Part shown: positions 1 through 8,700 of the stretch, in pieces | Layout: the number at the start of each line of letters is the position of its first letter | Numbering within the stretch: the first letter of the stretch is position 1 | Assembly (NCBI RefSeq): GCF_014650995.1 | Contig: NZ_BMWA01000031.1 | Coordinates: 1-64,000, forward strand | Source of the DNA: Streptomyces viridiviolaceus | Lineage (GTDB): Bacteria; Actinomycetota; Actinomycetes; Streptomycetales; Streptomycetaceae | Direction: 5' to 3' | DNA: 64,000 nucleotides | The notes under the pieces: generated by a model | Told to the model about the DNA's origin: nothing | What the model saw: the letters and a program-made list of their open reading frames with translations, nothing else | Databases searched by the model: none | Made by a program: the position numbers and the translations under genes

Positions 1-165
1 GACCTGCTCGGCGAGGAGGTCGTGCCGGTGCTGCGCAAGGAGTTCGCCAAGAACCGGCCCGCGAACGTGCCGGACGCCCCGACCCACGCGTCCCTGCTGG
101 CCGCCAAGGACACCGGCAACACCGCCACCACCGAGGACACCGCCGAGGAAGGAGTCCGCGCATGA
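1..165 (+). CDS. C-terminal end of a luciferase-like (LLM) flavin-dependent oxidoreductase, partial
   Basis: The open frame enters at the left edge and gives 54 residues, ending in a hydrophilic Thr/Glu-rich tail before TGA at 163-165. The tail alone does not define a family. The call rests on context: the stop overlaps the ATG of an FMN reductase of the CE1759 type (ATGA overlap), and CE1759-type reductases are normally encoded directly behind a CE1758-type luciferase-like monooxygenase as a two-component pair, the reductase supplying reduced FMN. The 5' part lies outside the window, so no active-site residue can be checked. Another flavoenzyme subunit is possible. Confidence 0.6.
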   Translation, partial: DLLGEEVVPVLRKEFAKNRPANVPDAPTHASLLAAKDTGNTATTEDTAEEGVRA

Positions 166-821
166 AGCTCGTCGTCGTCTCCGCGGGGCTGAGCGTCCCG
201 TCCTCCACCCGGCTGCTCGGCGACCGGCTGGCCGCTGTCGCCGCCCCCGCCGCCACCGCGCCCGAACCGCAGCGGGCCGACGTCCAGGTGATCGAGCTGC
301 GCGACATCGCCGTGGAGATCGCGCACAACTTCACCAACGGATTCCCCGAGAAGGATCTGGCCGACGCCTTCGACGCGGTGGCGGCGGCCGACGGGCTGAT
401 CGTCGTCACGCCGGTGTTCTCCGCCTCGTACAGCGGACTGTTCAAGTCGTTCTTCGACGCGCTGAGCGTGCACGACGAGGGCGCGCTGGCCGGGAAGCCG
501 GTGCTGATCGCCGCGACCGGCGGCACCGCCCGGCACTCCCTCGTCCTGGACCACGCCCTGCGCCCGCTCTTCGCCTACCTCAAGGCCGTCGTCGTCCCGA
601 CCGGCGTCTACGCCGCCTCCGAGGACTGGGGCGCCGGCGGCCTCGACCGCCGGATCGAACGGGCCGCGGGCGAACTGGCGGCCCTGATGTCAGGGCTGAC
701 CACCGCCGGCCCCCAGCCCCGGCGCGACTCCTTCGAGGAAGTCACCCCCTTCGAGGAGCGCCTCGCCGCGCTGCACCACCTTCCCGAGCCGGCCGAGGCG
801 CACCGCGCCTCGGGGACGTGA
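162..821 (+). CDS. NAD(P)H-dependent FMN reductase (CE1759-like)
   Basis: A 219-residue flavodoxin-fold reductase that would supply reduced FMN to the upstream monooxygenase. Visible features are the N-terminal beta strand and phosphate-binding loop (KLVVVSAGLSVPSSTRLL), a central TPVFSASYSGLFKSFFDAL segment typical of FMN contacts in this family, and an AATGGTARHSLVLDHALRPL stretch. The start ATG overlaps the preceding stop by 3 nt and has GAAGGAG at 148-154, so the pair is translationally coupled. The last 40 residues are hydrophilic and probably flexible. Length fits the family, and nothing is missing that I can see. Confidence 0.85.
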   Translation: MKLVVVSAGLSVPSSTRLLGDRLAAVAAPAATAPEPQRADVQVIELRDIAVEIAHNFTNGFPEKDLADAFDAVAAADGLIVVTPVFSASYSGLFKSFFDALSVHDEGALAGKPVLIAATGGTARHSLVLDHALRPLFAYLKAVVVPTGVYAASEDWGAGGLDRRIERAAGELAALMSGLTTAGPQPRRDSFEEVTPFEERLAALHHLPEPAEAHRASGT

Positions 822-840
822 CTCGAGAGGCTTCTTCGTC

Positions 841-1299
841 ATGGACCCGCACTCGCTCCCGCACGACGGGGTACGGCAACCGGACGGCGTCATCGCCCTC
901 ACCCTGACCACCACGCTGGTGCTGGGACGGGACAGGACGGCGCCGCTGCCCGTGTGTTTCCGCTACGACCGGCAGCAGCCCTTCGCGGTGCTCCTGGAAC
1001 TGCCCGAGCCGGGCGGCCTGGGCAGCGCCCGATGGGTCTTCTCACGGGACCTTCTCCAGTCGGGTCTGCACAGGCCCTCTGGGGAAGGTGACGTGCGTGT
1101 CTGGCCACCGTGCTGCTGCAACGACAGGCCGGACGTACGCATGATGTTGCGCGACGGCTCGGCCTCCGCCCTGCTGGACGTCCCTGTCCAGCCACTGCGT
1201 GAGTGGCTGGTCTCCACCTGGGAGGCGGTTCCGCCCGGGGACGAGAACGCGCTGATCGACTGGGACTCCGTCACGGAGGCACTGCTCGGGGAAGGCTGA
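841..1299 (+). CDS. SsgA-like protein (SALP), sporulation/cell-division regulator family
   Basis: 152 residues. The family diagnostic core is present: a FRYD...PFAV segment near residues 41-50 followed by WVFSRDLLQSGLHRPSGEG and DVRVWP near residues 65-90. These correspond to the conserved RYD...PYAV...WVFARDLL..GL..P.G.GDVRVWP pattern of SsgA/SsgB proteins. SALPs control septum placement, peptidoglycan remodelling and spore separation in streptomycetes. An extra N-terminal segment of about 25 residues and an unusual WPPCCCNDRPD stretch (three adjacent Cys) replace the usual short loop before strand 4. GAGAGG at 825-830 precedes the ATG. Which SALP subgroup this is cannot be told from sequence alone; it is neither a clear SsgA nor SsgB. 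Confidence 0.88.
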   Translation: MDPHSLPHDGVRQPDGVIALTLTTTLVLGRDRTAPLPVCFRYDRQQPFAVLLELPEPGGLGSARWVFSRDLLQSGLHRPSGEGDVRVWPPCCCNDRPDVRMMLRDGSASALLDVPVQPLREWLVSTWEAVPPGDENALIDWDSVTEALLGEG

Positions 1300-1316
1300 T
1301 CGCTCATCGGCCATAG

Positions 1317-1347
1317 TGATGACTGACATCCTGAGCCATCGTCATCA
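1317..1347. promoter_or_regulatory. Inverted repeat upstream of the MFS gene, possible operator
   Basis: TGATGAC (1317-1323) and GTCATCA (1341-1347) are perfect 7-bp arms with 17 nt between them, 57 nt ahead of the MFS start. Exporter genes are often controlled by a TetR/MarR regulator at such a site, but no regulator gene is adjacent here. The arms are short, so this could be chance. Confidence 0.25.
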
Positions 1348-1403
1348 GTGAGGAAGGGCGGCGGGAGCCCGACCGTTGTGTCCAGCGACGAAAGAAGGTG
1401 TCC

Positions 1404-2633
1404 ATGTCCACAACACGCGCGTCCGGTACGTCGTCCCCCGCCACGACGGCGAAGTCCTCCCACGGCGTGCCGGGCGGCCTGGTCGCGCTCCTGGCCGTCG
1501 CTTCCGGCATGACGGTGGCCAACCTCTACTACGCCCAGCCGTTGCTGTCCTCGCTCAGCAGCGTCTTCGGCATCAGCACCGCGACCGCGGGCACGCTCAT
1601 CACCCTCACCCAGGTCGGCTATGTCCTCGGCATGCTCTTCCTGGTCCCGCTCGGCGACCGGTTGGAGAAGCGCAACCTCGTGACCGTCCTGCTGACGGTC
1701 ACGACGGCCGCCTCTCTCGTGGCAGGTCTCGCGACCAGCTTCCCCATGCTGCTCATCGCCTCGCTGATCAGTGGCGCCACGTCCGTCGTCGCCCAGATCC
1801 TGGTCCCCTTCGCGGCCAATCTGGCCGCCGATCACGCCCGCGGGCGGGTCGTCGGCCGGGTGATGAGCGGGCTGCTCACCGGCATCCTGCTCTCCCGCAC
1901 CATGAGCAGCCTGGTCTCCGAGGCCGCCGGCTGGCGTGCCGTCTTCGTCGGATCCGCCGTCCTGACCGCCGTCCTCGCCGTGGCCCTGCGCGTGGCTCTG
2001 CCGCAGCACGCCCCCACCACGTCGCTGCCGTACCACCAGGTCCTGCGCTCCACCGCCCGCCTGGTACGAACGCACCCGGCACTGGTGCGACGCGGTCTCT
2101 ACCAGGCGGCGATGTTCGGCTCCTTCAGCGCCTTCTGGACCACTGTCTCGTTCGTGCTGACCGGCCCGGGCTTCCACTACTCGCAGGTCGGGGTGGGCAT
2201 CTTCGCTCTCGTCGGAGCAGCCGGAGCCGCCGTCGCACCGCTCGCCGGCCGGTGGGCCGACCGAGGACTCGTCCGCACGATGACCGGTGCCGCCTTCCTG
2301 GTCACCGCCCTGGCCTTCGCCCTCGCGGGGCTGGGCGCGCACCACATCGTCCTGATCGCTCTGGCCGCCGTCGTGATCGACATGGCCGTCCAGACGTCGC
2401 TCGTTCTCGGACAGCACACGGTGTACCAGCTCGACCCGGCCGCCCGCGCCCGGCTCAACAGCGTCTTCATCGCGACCTTCTTCATCGGCGGCGCGGCCGG
2501 TTCCCAGCTCGGGTCCGTCGTGTACCACGCGGGCGGCTGGACAGGCCTCACCGTCCTGGGAGCCGCTCTTCCTCTGACGGCGCTCATCTACTGGGCCTTC
2601 GAGCGGCGCGGCGGTGCAGGCGACGCGAGGTGA
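1404..2633 (+). CDS. MFS transporter (drug/metabolite exporter type)
   Basis: About 409 residues of mostly hydrophobic helices, consistent with 12 membrane spans in the cytoplasmic membrane. The family signature sits in TM2-loop2-3: MLFLVPLGDRLEKRNLV, a G-D-R-x-x-x-R variant of the MFS motif A. ANLYYAQPLL in TM1 is typical of the DHA1/YnfM-like arabinose-efflux branch. The frame also opens at GTG 1398, but AAGAAGG at 1392-1398 is correctly spaced for ATG 1404, so I chose 1404. Proton-coupled export of a small molecule is likely; the substrate cannot be predicted. It is monocistronic, with a strong hairpin 170 nt downstream. Confidence 0.9.
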   Translation: MSTTRASGTSSPATTAKSSHGVPGGLVALLAVASGMTVANLYYAQPLLSSLSSVFGISTATAGTLITLTQVGYVLGMLFLVPLGDRLEKRNLVTVLLTVTTAASLVAGLATSFPMLLIASLISGATSVVAQILVPFAANLAADHARGRVVGRVMSGLLTGILLSRTMSSLVSEAAGWRAVFVGSAVLTAVLAVALRVALPQHAPTTSLPYHQVLRSTARLVRTHPALVRRGLYQAAMFGSFSAFWTTVSFVLTGPGFHYSQVGVGIFALVGAAGAAVAPLAGRWADRGLVRTMTGAAFLVTALAFALAGLGAHHIVLIALAAVVIDMAVQTSLVLGQHTVYQLDPAARARLNSVFIATFFIGGAAGSQLGSVVYHAGGWTGLTVLGAALPLTALIYWAFERRGGAGDAR

Positions 2634-3705
2634 CGTGCCTCACCTGACCGCAGTCTCCGGCCGTGCCATGCCGGGTGGGCTCGATCGTGCACAACCGAGC
2701 CCTGCCCTGCTTGTCACAGGACTACGGATTGCGCTGTCCAAAGCCGTTGAACCTCGGGTGCGTCACAGGCGTCGAGCCACCGGTGCGCGGCCGAGACCGG
2801 GAACTGCCGTGTCCTCGGGGAGCGCCTCGGCGCGCTTTCCCGAGGACACGGCAGCGTCCTGCTCCTGCAGGGACGGCACAGATCCGTCGCCTGGAGCGGC
2901 GCGGGTGGGACCGTCGCGCTGAAGCCGCTGGACCCAGGTGCGGCCCGGATCGAGCAGGACGGAAGGCAGACCCCAGCTCCGGCCGGGCGACATGTTCGTC
3001 CACTACCTCGACGGGCCGGTGCGGATCGACCTGTGTTTCCCGAGCCGGCGTTGCGGCTGCGTGACTCGTGGCCCGCGTCAGGGCGTCCCGCTTCGGGAGC
3101 GGCACGTCGCCGGCGAGTTCCAGTCGTCCGTGCGCATCGGACTCCGGACGCCGCGGAGGACATTCCCGGCCACTCGGGAACCGATGGCCGCAACCTCGTC
3201 GATCCGCTCGAATCCCCGGCCGACGGGCGGCTCCGGCGACCGGACGCTCCGGCGCAGGTGGATGAGCGGGCACCGCTGCTGCGCATCCATGCCTTCCTCG
3301 AAAGTGCGTCACGGTCGTTTTATCCATCGTTGCACCTATTTCTGCCCAGCAGCGCACCGATATCGTGCGCGGTCGAGCCGACCCCGGTGCACAGGGGTGC
3401 AACGCTCGTGAGCTCCCCGGTCCTACCGTGACAGAGGGCGGCGCCCGGCCGGACTCCGTGTCCCGCCGGTCCGCTCCGCTGGAGAAACCGCCATGAGACG
3501 CAGCCCTGGAACCGTTCTGCCCCCACCATCAAGCCGATTCGACCGGTTCTGGAACCGGCCGCGGTCGCATCGACCGAAGCCGCCGCCAAGCGCCGTGTTT
3601 CTGCCAGGACCCGCCGACCGGACGCAGGACGGTGGACCAGGTGCGCTCCGCGGACACTCTCTTACGGCAGCCTCCCTCGAATCCCCCCATCAAGGAGCAC
3701 ACCCC
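2634..3705. other. 1.07-kb stretch without an intact gene; contains a possible gene remnant
   Basis: No reading frame here has both a ribosome-binding site and recognisable protein content. Around 2989-3039 one plus-strand frame reads DMFVHYLDGPVRIDLCF and the next frame continues PEPALRLRDSWPASGRPASG to about 3100. This looks like a frameshifted remnant, loosely reminiscent of a nucleotidyltransferase, but I cannot name the family. The remainder holds one strong hairpin (listed separately) and otherwise nothing I can identify. AAGGAG at 3692-3697 belongs to the hydrolase gene that follows. Confidence 0.3.
2804..2854 (+). terminator. Strong perfect hairpin downstream of the MFS gene
   Basis: CTGCCGTGTCCTCGGG (2804-2819) and CCCGAGGACACGGCAG (2839-2854) are perfect 16-bp complements. 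The 19-nt loop contains a further AGCGC/GCGCT-type inner stem, so the folded structure would have about 21 pairs. There is no T-tract, which is common for Streptomyces terminators. It lies 170 nt after the MFS stop, far for a simple terminator, so a mobile-element end or a regulatory RNA hairpin is an alternative. Confidence 0.55.
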
Positions 3706-4422
3706 ATGGTCACCCACCCGACCGCACTGCTCGTCCACGGCGCCTTCGCCGACGCCACCAGTTGGTCCGCTGTCATCGGTGAACTGCAGAGCCACGGCAT
3801 TCCCGTGCTGGCTCCGCCCAATCCACTGCGCGGCCTGGCGTCCGACGCCGCTTACATCGCCTCGGTGGCGGCCCAGGTCGACGGCCCCGTCGTCCTGGTC
3901 GGCCACTCCTACGGCGGCGCGGTCATCTCCGTGGCCGGGACCGAGGACAACGTGGTGGGCCTCGTCTACATCGCGGCCTACGTGCCCGCGGAGGGTGAGA
4001 GCCTCGATGAACTGCAGGGACGGTTTCCCCAGTCGTCGTTGGTGAGCAACCTCGAAGAAAGGACGTACCCGCGGGAGGACGGAGAGTCCGTCGTCGAACT
4101 CACCATCGCCGAGGAAGCGTTCCCGGCCGTCTTCGCGGCCGACGTGCCGCCTGCCGTCGCCAAGGTCCTCGCGGCAGCCCAGCGTCCGTTGGCAGCTGTG
4201 GCGTTCGGGGAAAAGGCTTCCGCTGCGGCGTGGAGGGTCAAGCCGTCCTGGATTCTGGTGGCCGGCGCCGACGAGGCCATCAACCCGGAGGTGGAACGCT
4301 TCGGCGCCAGGCGCGCCGGGTCGACGGTCATCGAGGTCGACGGCGCCTCGCACGCCGTGGCCGTCTCCCAGCCCTGCGAAGTGGCCGAACTCATCCGCGA
4401 CGCCGTGCGCGCGACGACCTGA
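3706..4422 (+). CDS. Alpha/beta hydrolase
   Basis: 238 residues with the alpha/beta-hydrolase layout. The oxyanion motif LLVHGAFADATSW is near residue 9, the nucleophile elbow GHSYGGAV near 67-74 gives Ser, ILVAGADEAINP supplies the likely acid Asp, and GASHAVAVSQP supplies the catalytic His. It belongs to the compact esterase/haloperoxidase-like group; the substrate is unknown. The frame is open from 3493, but the upstream 71 codons are low in protein-like content, whereas AAGGAG (3692-3697) is ideally placed for ATG 3706. A decayed LysR regulator follows on the same strand, so the gene may once have had its own regulator. Confidence 0.88.
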   Translation: MVTHPTALLVHGAFADATSWSAVIGELQSHGIPVLAPPNPLRGLASDAAYIASVAAQVDGPVVLVGHSYGGAVISVAGTEDNVVGLVYIAAYVPAEGESLDELQGRFPQSSLVSNLEERTYPREDGESVVELTIAEEAFPAVFAADVPPAVAKVLAAAQRPLAAVAFGEKASAAAWRVKPSWILVAGADEAINPEVERFGARRAGSTVIEVDGASHAVAVSQPCEVAELIRDAVRATT

Positions 4423-4639
4423 CCGCCCACTGCTCGGCGGCCGGATCCGTGGCAGACGCAAGACGTCGGACGGACCACGCACCAGGCCCTACCGACCCGG
4501 GCGGTGAGGCGTTCGCATCCGCAGCCCGAGCCACCCCTGGGCTGCCGAGCTCGCACGGAAGACCGTCGACGACGTGAGAGGGGCCGCGAGGGCGCATCAC
4601 CGCGGGCGCGAACAAGGGGGGTGAGCCGGCCCGCACCAT

Positions 4640-5000
4640 GCTCCGGCCGTGCTGCGGGCCGAGCACTCGGTCGCGGTGGAGCACCCTCGGCAGGTCGCCG
4701 TCGCCGACATACGCGGAGCCGTCGTGAAAGGCGACACCGACAGGACAGGACGGCGCTCGTGGACGTCACCGCGTTGCCTTTGGTGGACTTCTCACCGGGC
4801 TGGGCCGTCCGCCACCCGGTCGGCCGGCCTTCCGCGTCGCGGCCGTCGCTCGCACCACGACGTTCGAGATATACAACGTCGGCGCGGCGGCCGCACTGGT
4901 CCGGAACGACCTGGGCGTCTGCCTCATGCCCCAGTCGATCGCCGATCGGTTTCCCGATCTCGTCAGTTCCCGTTACGACGGCACGCGCCGAGCCGGAACG
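4640..5000 (+). pseudogene. Remnant of a LysR-family regulator (substrate-binding domain)
   Basis: Pieces of a LysR effector domain occur in order but in different frames. First comes LRAEHSVAVEHPRQVAVADI near 4650-4710, then ALVDVTALPLVDFSPGWAVR near 4755-4812. After another shift comes FRVAAVARTTTFEIYNVGAA, followed by LVRNDLGVCLMPQSIADRFP, running 4830 to about 4965. These match the conserved 'EHPLA...VADL...PLVDFSPGWG.R...V..GLGVALVP' run of LysR proteins. The HTH part and at least two frames are lost, so the gene is dead. The flanks (4423-4640 and 5000-5072) hold nothing else I recognise. Confidence 0.72.
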
Positions 5001-5072
5001 TCAGGTCGTACGTCCGTCCGGTGAGCCGACCCCGGCGGTAGCCTCGCTGTGGCATCACGTCGTCCGAGCCCG

Positions 5073-5678
5073 TCAGGAGGCGGCCGGACTGTCCTGCAGA
5101 ATCGCCAGGAGTGGTTCGGTGCGGACCGTCATGGGGGCCGCACCTCCGGGATTCAGATAGAGCATGTGGCCGACGGGGAGCCGGTCCACGAGGTCCGCGC
5201 ACGGGACCACCTCGTAGGCCAGCATGCCGGCCGTCTCCAGGTGCGGCTGTGCGGTGAAGACGGGGACGACCGCGGTGCCGTCCGGCGTCGCGGCCGTCAC
5301 CAGACCGCCGTCGGATCGGGCGAGTACGGCCAGTTCGGCTTCGGCGAGAGCGCGCGTCACCTCTTCCGCCCGGGCGTATCCGGTGGCGGCTCGCTGGACG
5401 GCGTCGTCCACGGGATCCGTGGGCGGGTCCCAGCCGAGCGCCGCCGGGGAAGGGCGGTAGTCGTCGTTGGGTTGCCACGCCACGATCTCCCCCGACGTAT
5501 CGGAGCGCCACTGACCGAGCACGGCCCACGCCGGGGGAGATCCCTCTCTCCAGGCGGGGTCGACGAGTCCGAACCAGTGGTCGGGAGCGTGGCGTGCGGC
5601 CTCGCGGACGTCTTCTGGAGGTTCGGGCATCACGTGCTCGTCCTGCGCGGTCGTCGAGGCCCGTGTGTCGTCACTCAT
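5073..5678 (-). CDS. Type VII secretion system-associated protein (SseB-like C-terminal domain)
   Basis: 201 residues, probably cytoplasmic. After a charged N-terminus comes a Trp-rich segment (HWFGLVDPAWREGSPPAWAV) followed by a C-terminal alpha/beta domain (AELAVLAR...VVPVFTAQPHLE...AGMLAYEVV...LPVGHMLYLNPG). That domain resembles SseB-type domains annotated as T7SS-associated in Streptomyces. It is last in the minus-strand T7SS gene string, 35 nt after the stop of the WXG-headed repeat protein. ATG at 5678 was chosen because AAGGTGA lies just upstream and the reading frame beyond it is Arg-rich shadow sequence. The molecular role of this family is not established; a chaperone or assembly factor is an inference from location. 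Confidence 0.7.
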   Translation of the reverse strand: MSDDTRASTTAQDEHVMPEPPEDVREAARHAPDHWFGLVDPAWREGSPPAWAVLGQWRSDTSGEIVAWQPNDDYRPSPAALGWDPPTDPVDDAVQRAATGYARAEEVTRALAEAELAVLARSDGGLVTAATPDGTAVVPVFTAQPHLETAGMLAYEVVPCADLVDRLPVGHMLYLNPGGAAPMTVRTEPLLAILQDSPAAS

Positions 5679-5713
5679 GGCATCACCTTGATCTGCGGAC
5701 GATCCGGCGGCGG

Positions 5714-8700
5714 TCAGCCGAGGGAGTCCGGTGTCGCGCCGGGGCGCGGCCCCCAGGCCGAGACGTCCTGCCGCAACAGGTCGAGGGCCTTGGCCTCGGT
5801 GTCCTCGTCTTCGTCCTCGCCGGACGCCTCCTCCGGGTCGTCGTGCCGGGAGGCTGCCGGATCGGAGTCGTCGGGGTTGTCGTCCCCGGCGCCGCACCGA
5901 ATCTCCTCGGCGACTCCGGGGAAGATCTCGGGCGTCCGGGGCGGGCGCTGAGCGGGACGCCATGTGGTGAAGCCGGTGTCGCCGGTGCCGAGGGCGTCGG
6001 CCGTCGGCGAGCCGGTGGCCTGTTCGGCCCGCTGTGCGGCGTCGCCTTCTCCTCCGTCCCATACGCTCGGGTCGGAGACCGTGTAGCGCGTGGTGGCCGT
6101 TCCCTCCGCGGTGTCGGCTGCGGTGCCCCGGCCCCCCAGGGACAGCAGCAGGGGTGCGAACCCGGCGCCGGCTGCGTTCCAGGCGGACACGTCCTCCGGT
6201 TCCTCGTCCTGGTTGACCATGGCGACGCGGTCGTCGGGCAGATGAGCGACGACCGGCGCGGCCCCGGCCGTCGACATGCCATGCGCTTCACCCCCGGTGT
6301 CGCCGGTGGCCTCCGCCTCGGGTCCCTGGGACGCGGGCTCCCGGCGGAGCGTTGCCGCCTCCGGCTCGGCCCCGCGGGCAGCCGGTGTGGCCCAGGCGCT
6401 CCCGGAGGCGCCGAGCAGTGCTGAGGCACCGGTCGCGTCGGGCCGCTCACCACTCCGCCGGCCGGGAGCGGCAGGTGTCCCCGTCATGGGGGCCAGAAGG
6501 ACAGGGGGTGCCACGAGGGGGGTGCTCGGCTGTCCGGCCGTGTGGGCGCCTTCGGCCGGCAAGGCCGCGTCAGGCTCCGTCAGGCCCGATCCACCCGATG
6601 GGGCTCCCGCCACCGGGACGCCTTCCTCGGCGTCCGGCGTCCACTCCTGTGTCCACGGCACCGCACCCTCGCCGCCCAACAGACCGGCGGAGTCCGGACG
6701 TTCAGCACCCCCGCTGCCCGCCCCGGTCCCGGCGCCCATCCCCGGAGACATCGGCATCATCGGCATACCCGGCACACCCACACCAGCGGCATCACCGGAC
6801 GCAGCGGTCGAAGGCAGCGTGGCGCCGGACGGTGCGGACGCCGCGGACCCGCCGGGGGACACACTCTCCCCGGGCGCGAATGCCTCCGGACCGCTCAGGC
6901 CCGCCCCGCCCGCCTGCGCACCGGCCACCGGCTCGAAGTCGTCCACCGAACCCGCAGAGCCACCGCCAGCCCACGGCACCACACCGTCACCGCCGAGCAG
7001 CCCCGCAGCATCCGGACGCTCAGCACCCCCCGCACCCACGCCGGCACCAGCACCCGCACCCGGAGCCATCGGCATCATCGGCATACCCGGCACACCCACA
7101 CCGGCAGCCTCCCCAGACACCACACCCGACGGAACCGTAGAACCACCAGGCACCGACACCCCAGAGCCACCAGCAGACACGCCCTCACCAGGGGCGAAAG
7201 CCTCCGGCCCCGTCAACCCCACCCCACCAGCAGCCACACCGGCCACCGGCTCGAAGTCGTCCACCGAACCCGCAGAGCCACCGCCAGCCCACGGCACCAC
7301 ACCGTCACCGCCGAGCAGCCCCGCAGCATCCGGACGCTCAGCACCCCCCGCACCCACGCCGGCACCAGCACCCGCACCCGGAGCCATCGGCATCATCGGC
7401 ATACCCGGCACACCCGCACCGGTGGTCGAGCCGGTGGGGGTCGCCCCGAGGACTGGGCTGGAGATCAGATCGGACGCGGGCATGGCGGAGACACCTGCGG
7501 TTCCCGGAGCACTGCTCAGTTCGGTGGGCAGACCCGTCCCCCCGGTGCCGGGAAGCCCCACGGCGCCGGCCTCCGGCAGAGCGCTCGACGTGCTGCCGGG
7601 GAACTCCGGTGACGCGGCCCCGCCGGTCCACGCCTCGGGCGACTGCGCCAGGACCTGGCTCGTGTTCGAGGAGCCGTTCGTGCCGCTGCCCGTCGAAGGC
7701 ATCGCTGCCAGCGAGGTCACAGGCATCGCACTCGGCGTGTACCCCGTCCCGCTCCCACTGGTGGCCGTGGACGGATTGATGATGCTGTCCAGGGTCGGGT
7801 TCAGCGTTCCCGCGTAAGGGTTGATGCCGGCGCTCGTGCCCGTCGGGTCCAGCTCCGGTGCGGACGCGCCGCCGCTGAACGGATTCACCGTCCCGGCAGT
7901 ACCGGTCCCGGTCCCGGTCGGATCCAGCTCCGGGAACGAGATGCCGCTCCCACTGCCCGTACCGCTACCGGTCGGATCCAGCTCCGGTGCGGACGCGCCG
8001 CCGCTGAACGGATTCACCGTCCCGGCAGTACCGGTCCCGGTCCCGGTCGGATCCGGCTCCGGGAACGAGATGCCGCTCCCACTGCCCGTACCGCTACCGG
8101 TCGGATCCAGCTCCGGCGCCGACGCACCGCCACCGAACGGATTCACCGTCCCGGCAGTACCGGTGCCGTCTCCGCTGCCGGTGTTGGTGTCCAGGCTCTC
8201 CAGCTTCGGGGGGTTGGCGCCGCCGCCTCCGCCGCCGCCGGTGTTCAGCTTCGGGGGGTTCGCGCCACCACCGGTGCCGCCGAACTTGTTGGGGTCCAGT
8301 GAGCTCTTGGTGTTCCCGTCGTTGCCGTTGCCCGTGCTGGGGTCCCTGGTCGGGGGGGTGACCGGCTTCGGCTGGACCCGGCTGAGGTTCTGGCTCACCT
8401 GCGCGTAGTTGGTCGCGAGCTTCTTCAGCTCCGCCCGCATGTCGTCCGTCATCATCTGGACGAGTTCGGGCTTCTGACTGATCGGCATCAGCCCGTTCGC
8501 CATGGGTTTCACTCCCAGGCGGGCGGCCTCGTTCGCGTACCACGCGTCGATGGCGTGGATGTTCGCCTGGGCGACCAGCAGTGCGTTGGCGCTCCAGACC
8601 AGGTTCTGCCCGACGGACGAGCCGGTGCTTCCCCCGTTGAGGGCGTCGGCGTTGTTGGCGACCTGCTTGGAAAAGGTGGACATCGTGTCCATGAAGGCGT

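Noticed and set aside
963-2528. Long minus-strand open frame opposite the MFS gene
   Set aside because: Arg/Asp/Gly-rich composition and no domain logic; it is the antisense shadow of a high-GC gene.
6276-7817. Pro/Ala-rich plus-strand frame over the tandem repeats
   Set aside because: Antisense of the Gly/Pro repeat region of the PPE-like gene; repeats keep any frame open.
6560-8170. CRISPR-like array because of regularly spaced repeats
   Set aside because: Units are direct coding repeats of 318 and 129 bp without short spacers or cas genes.
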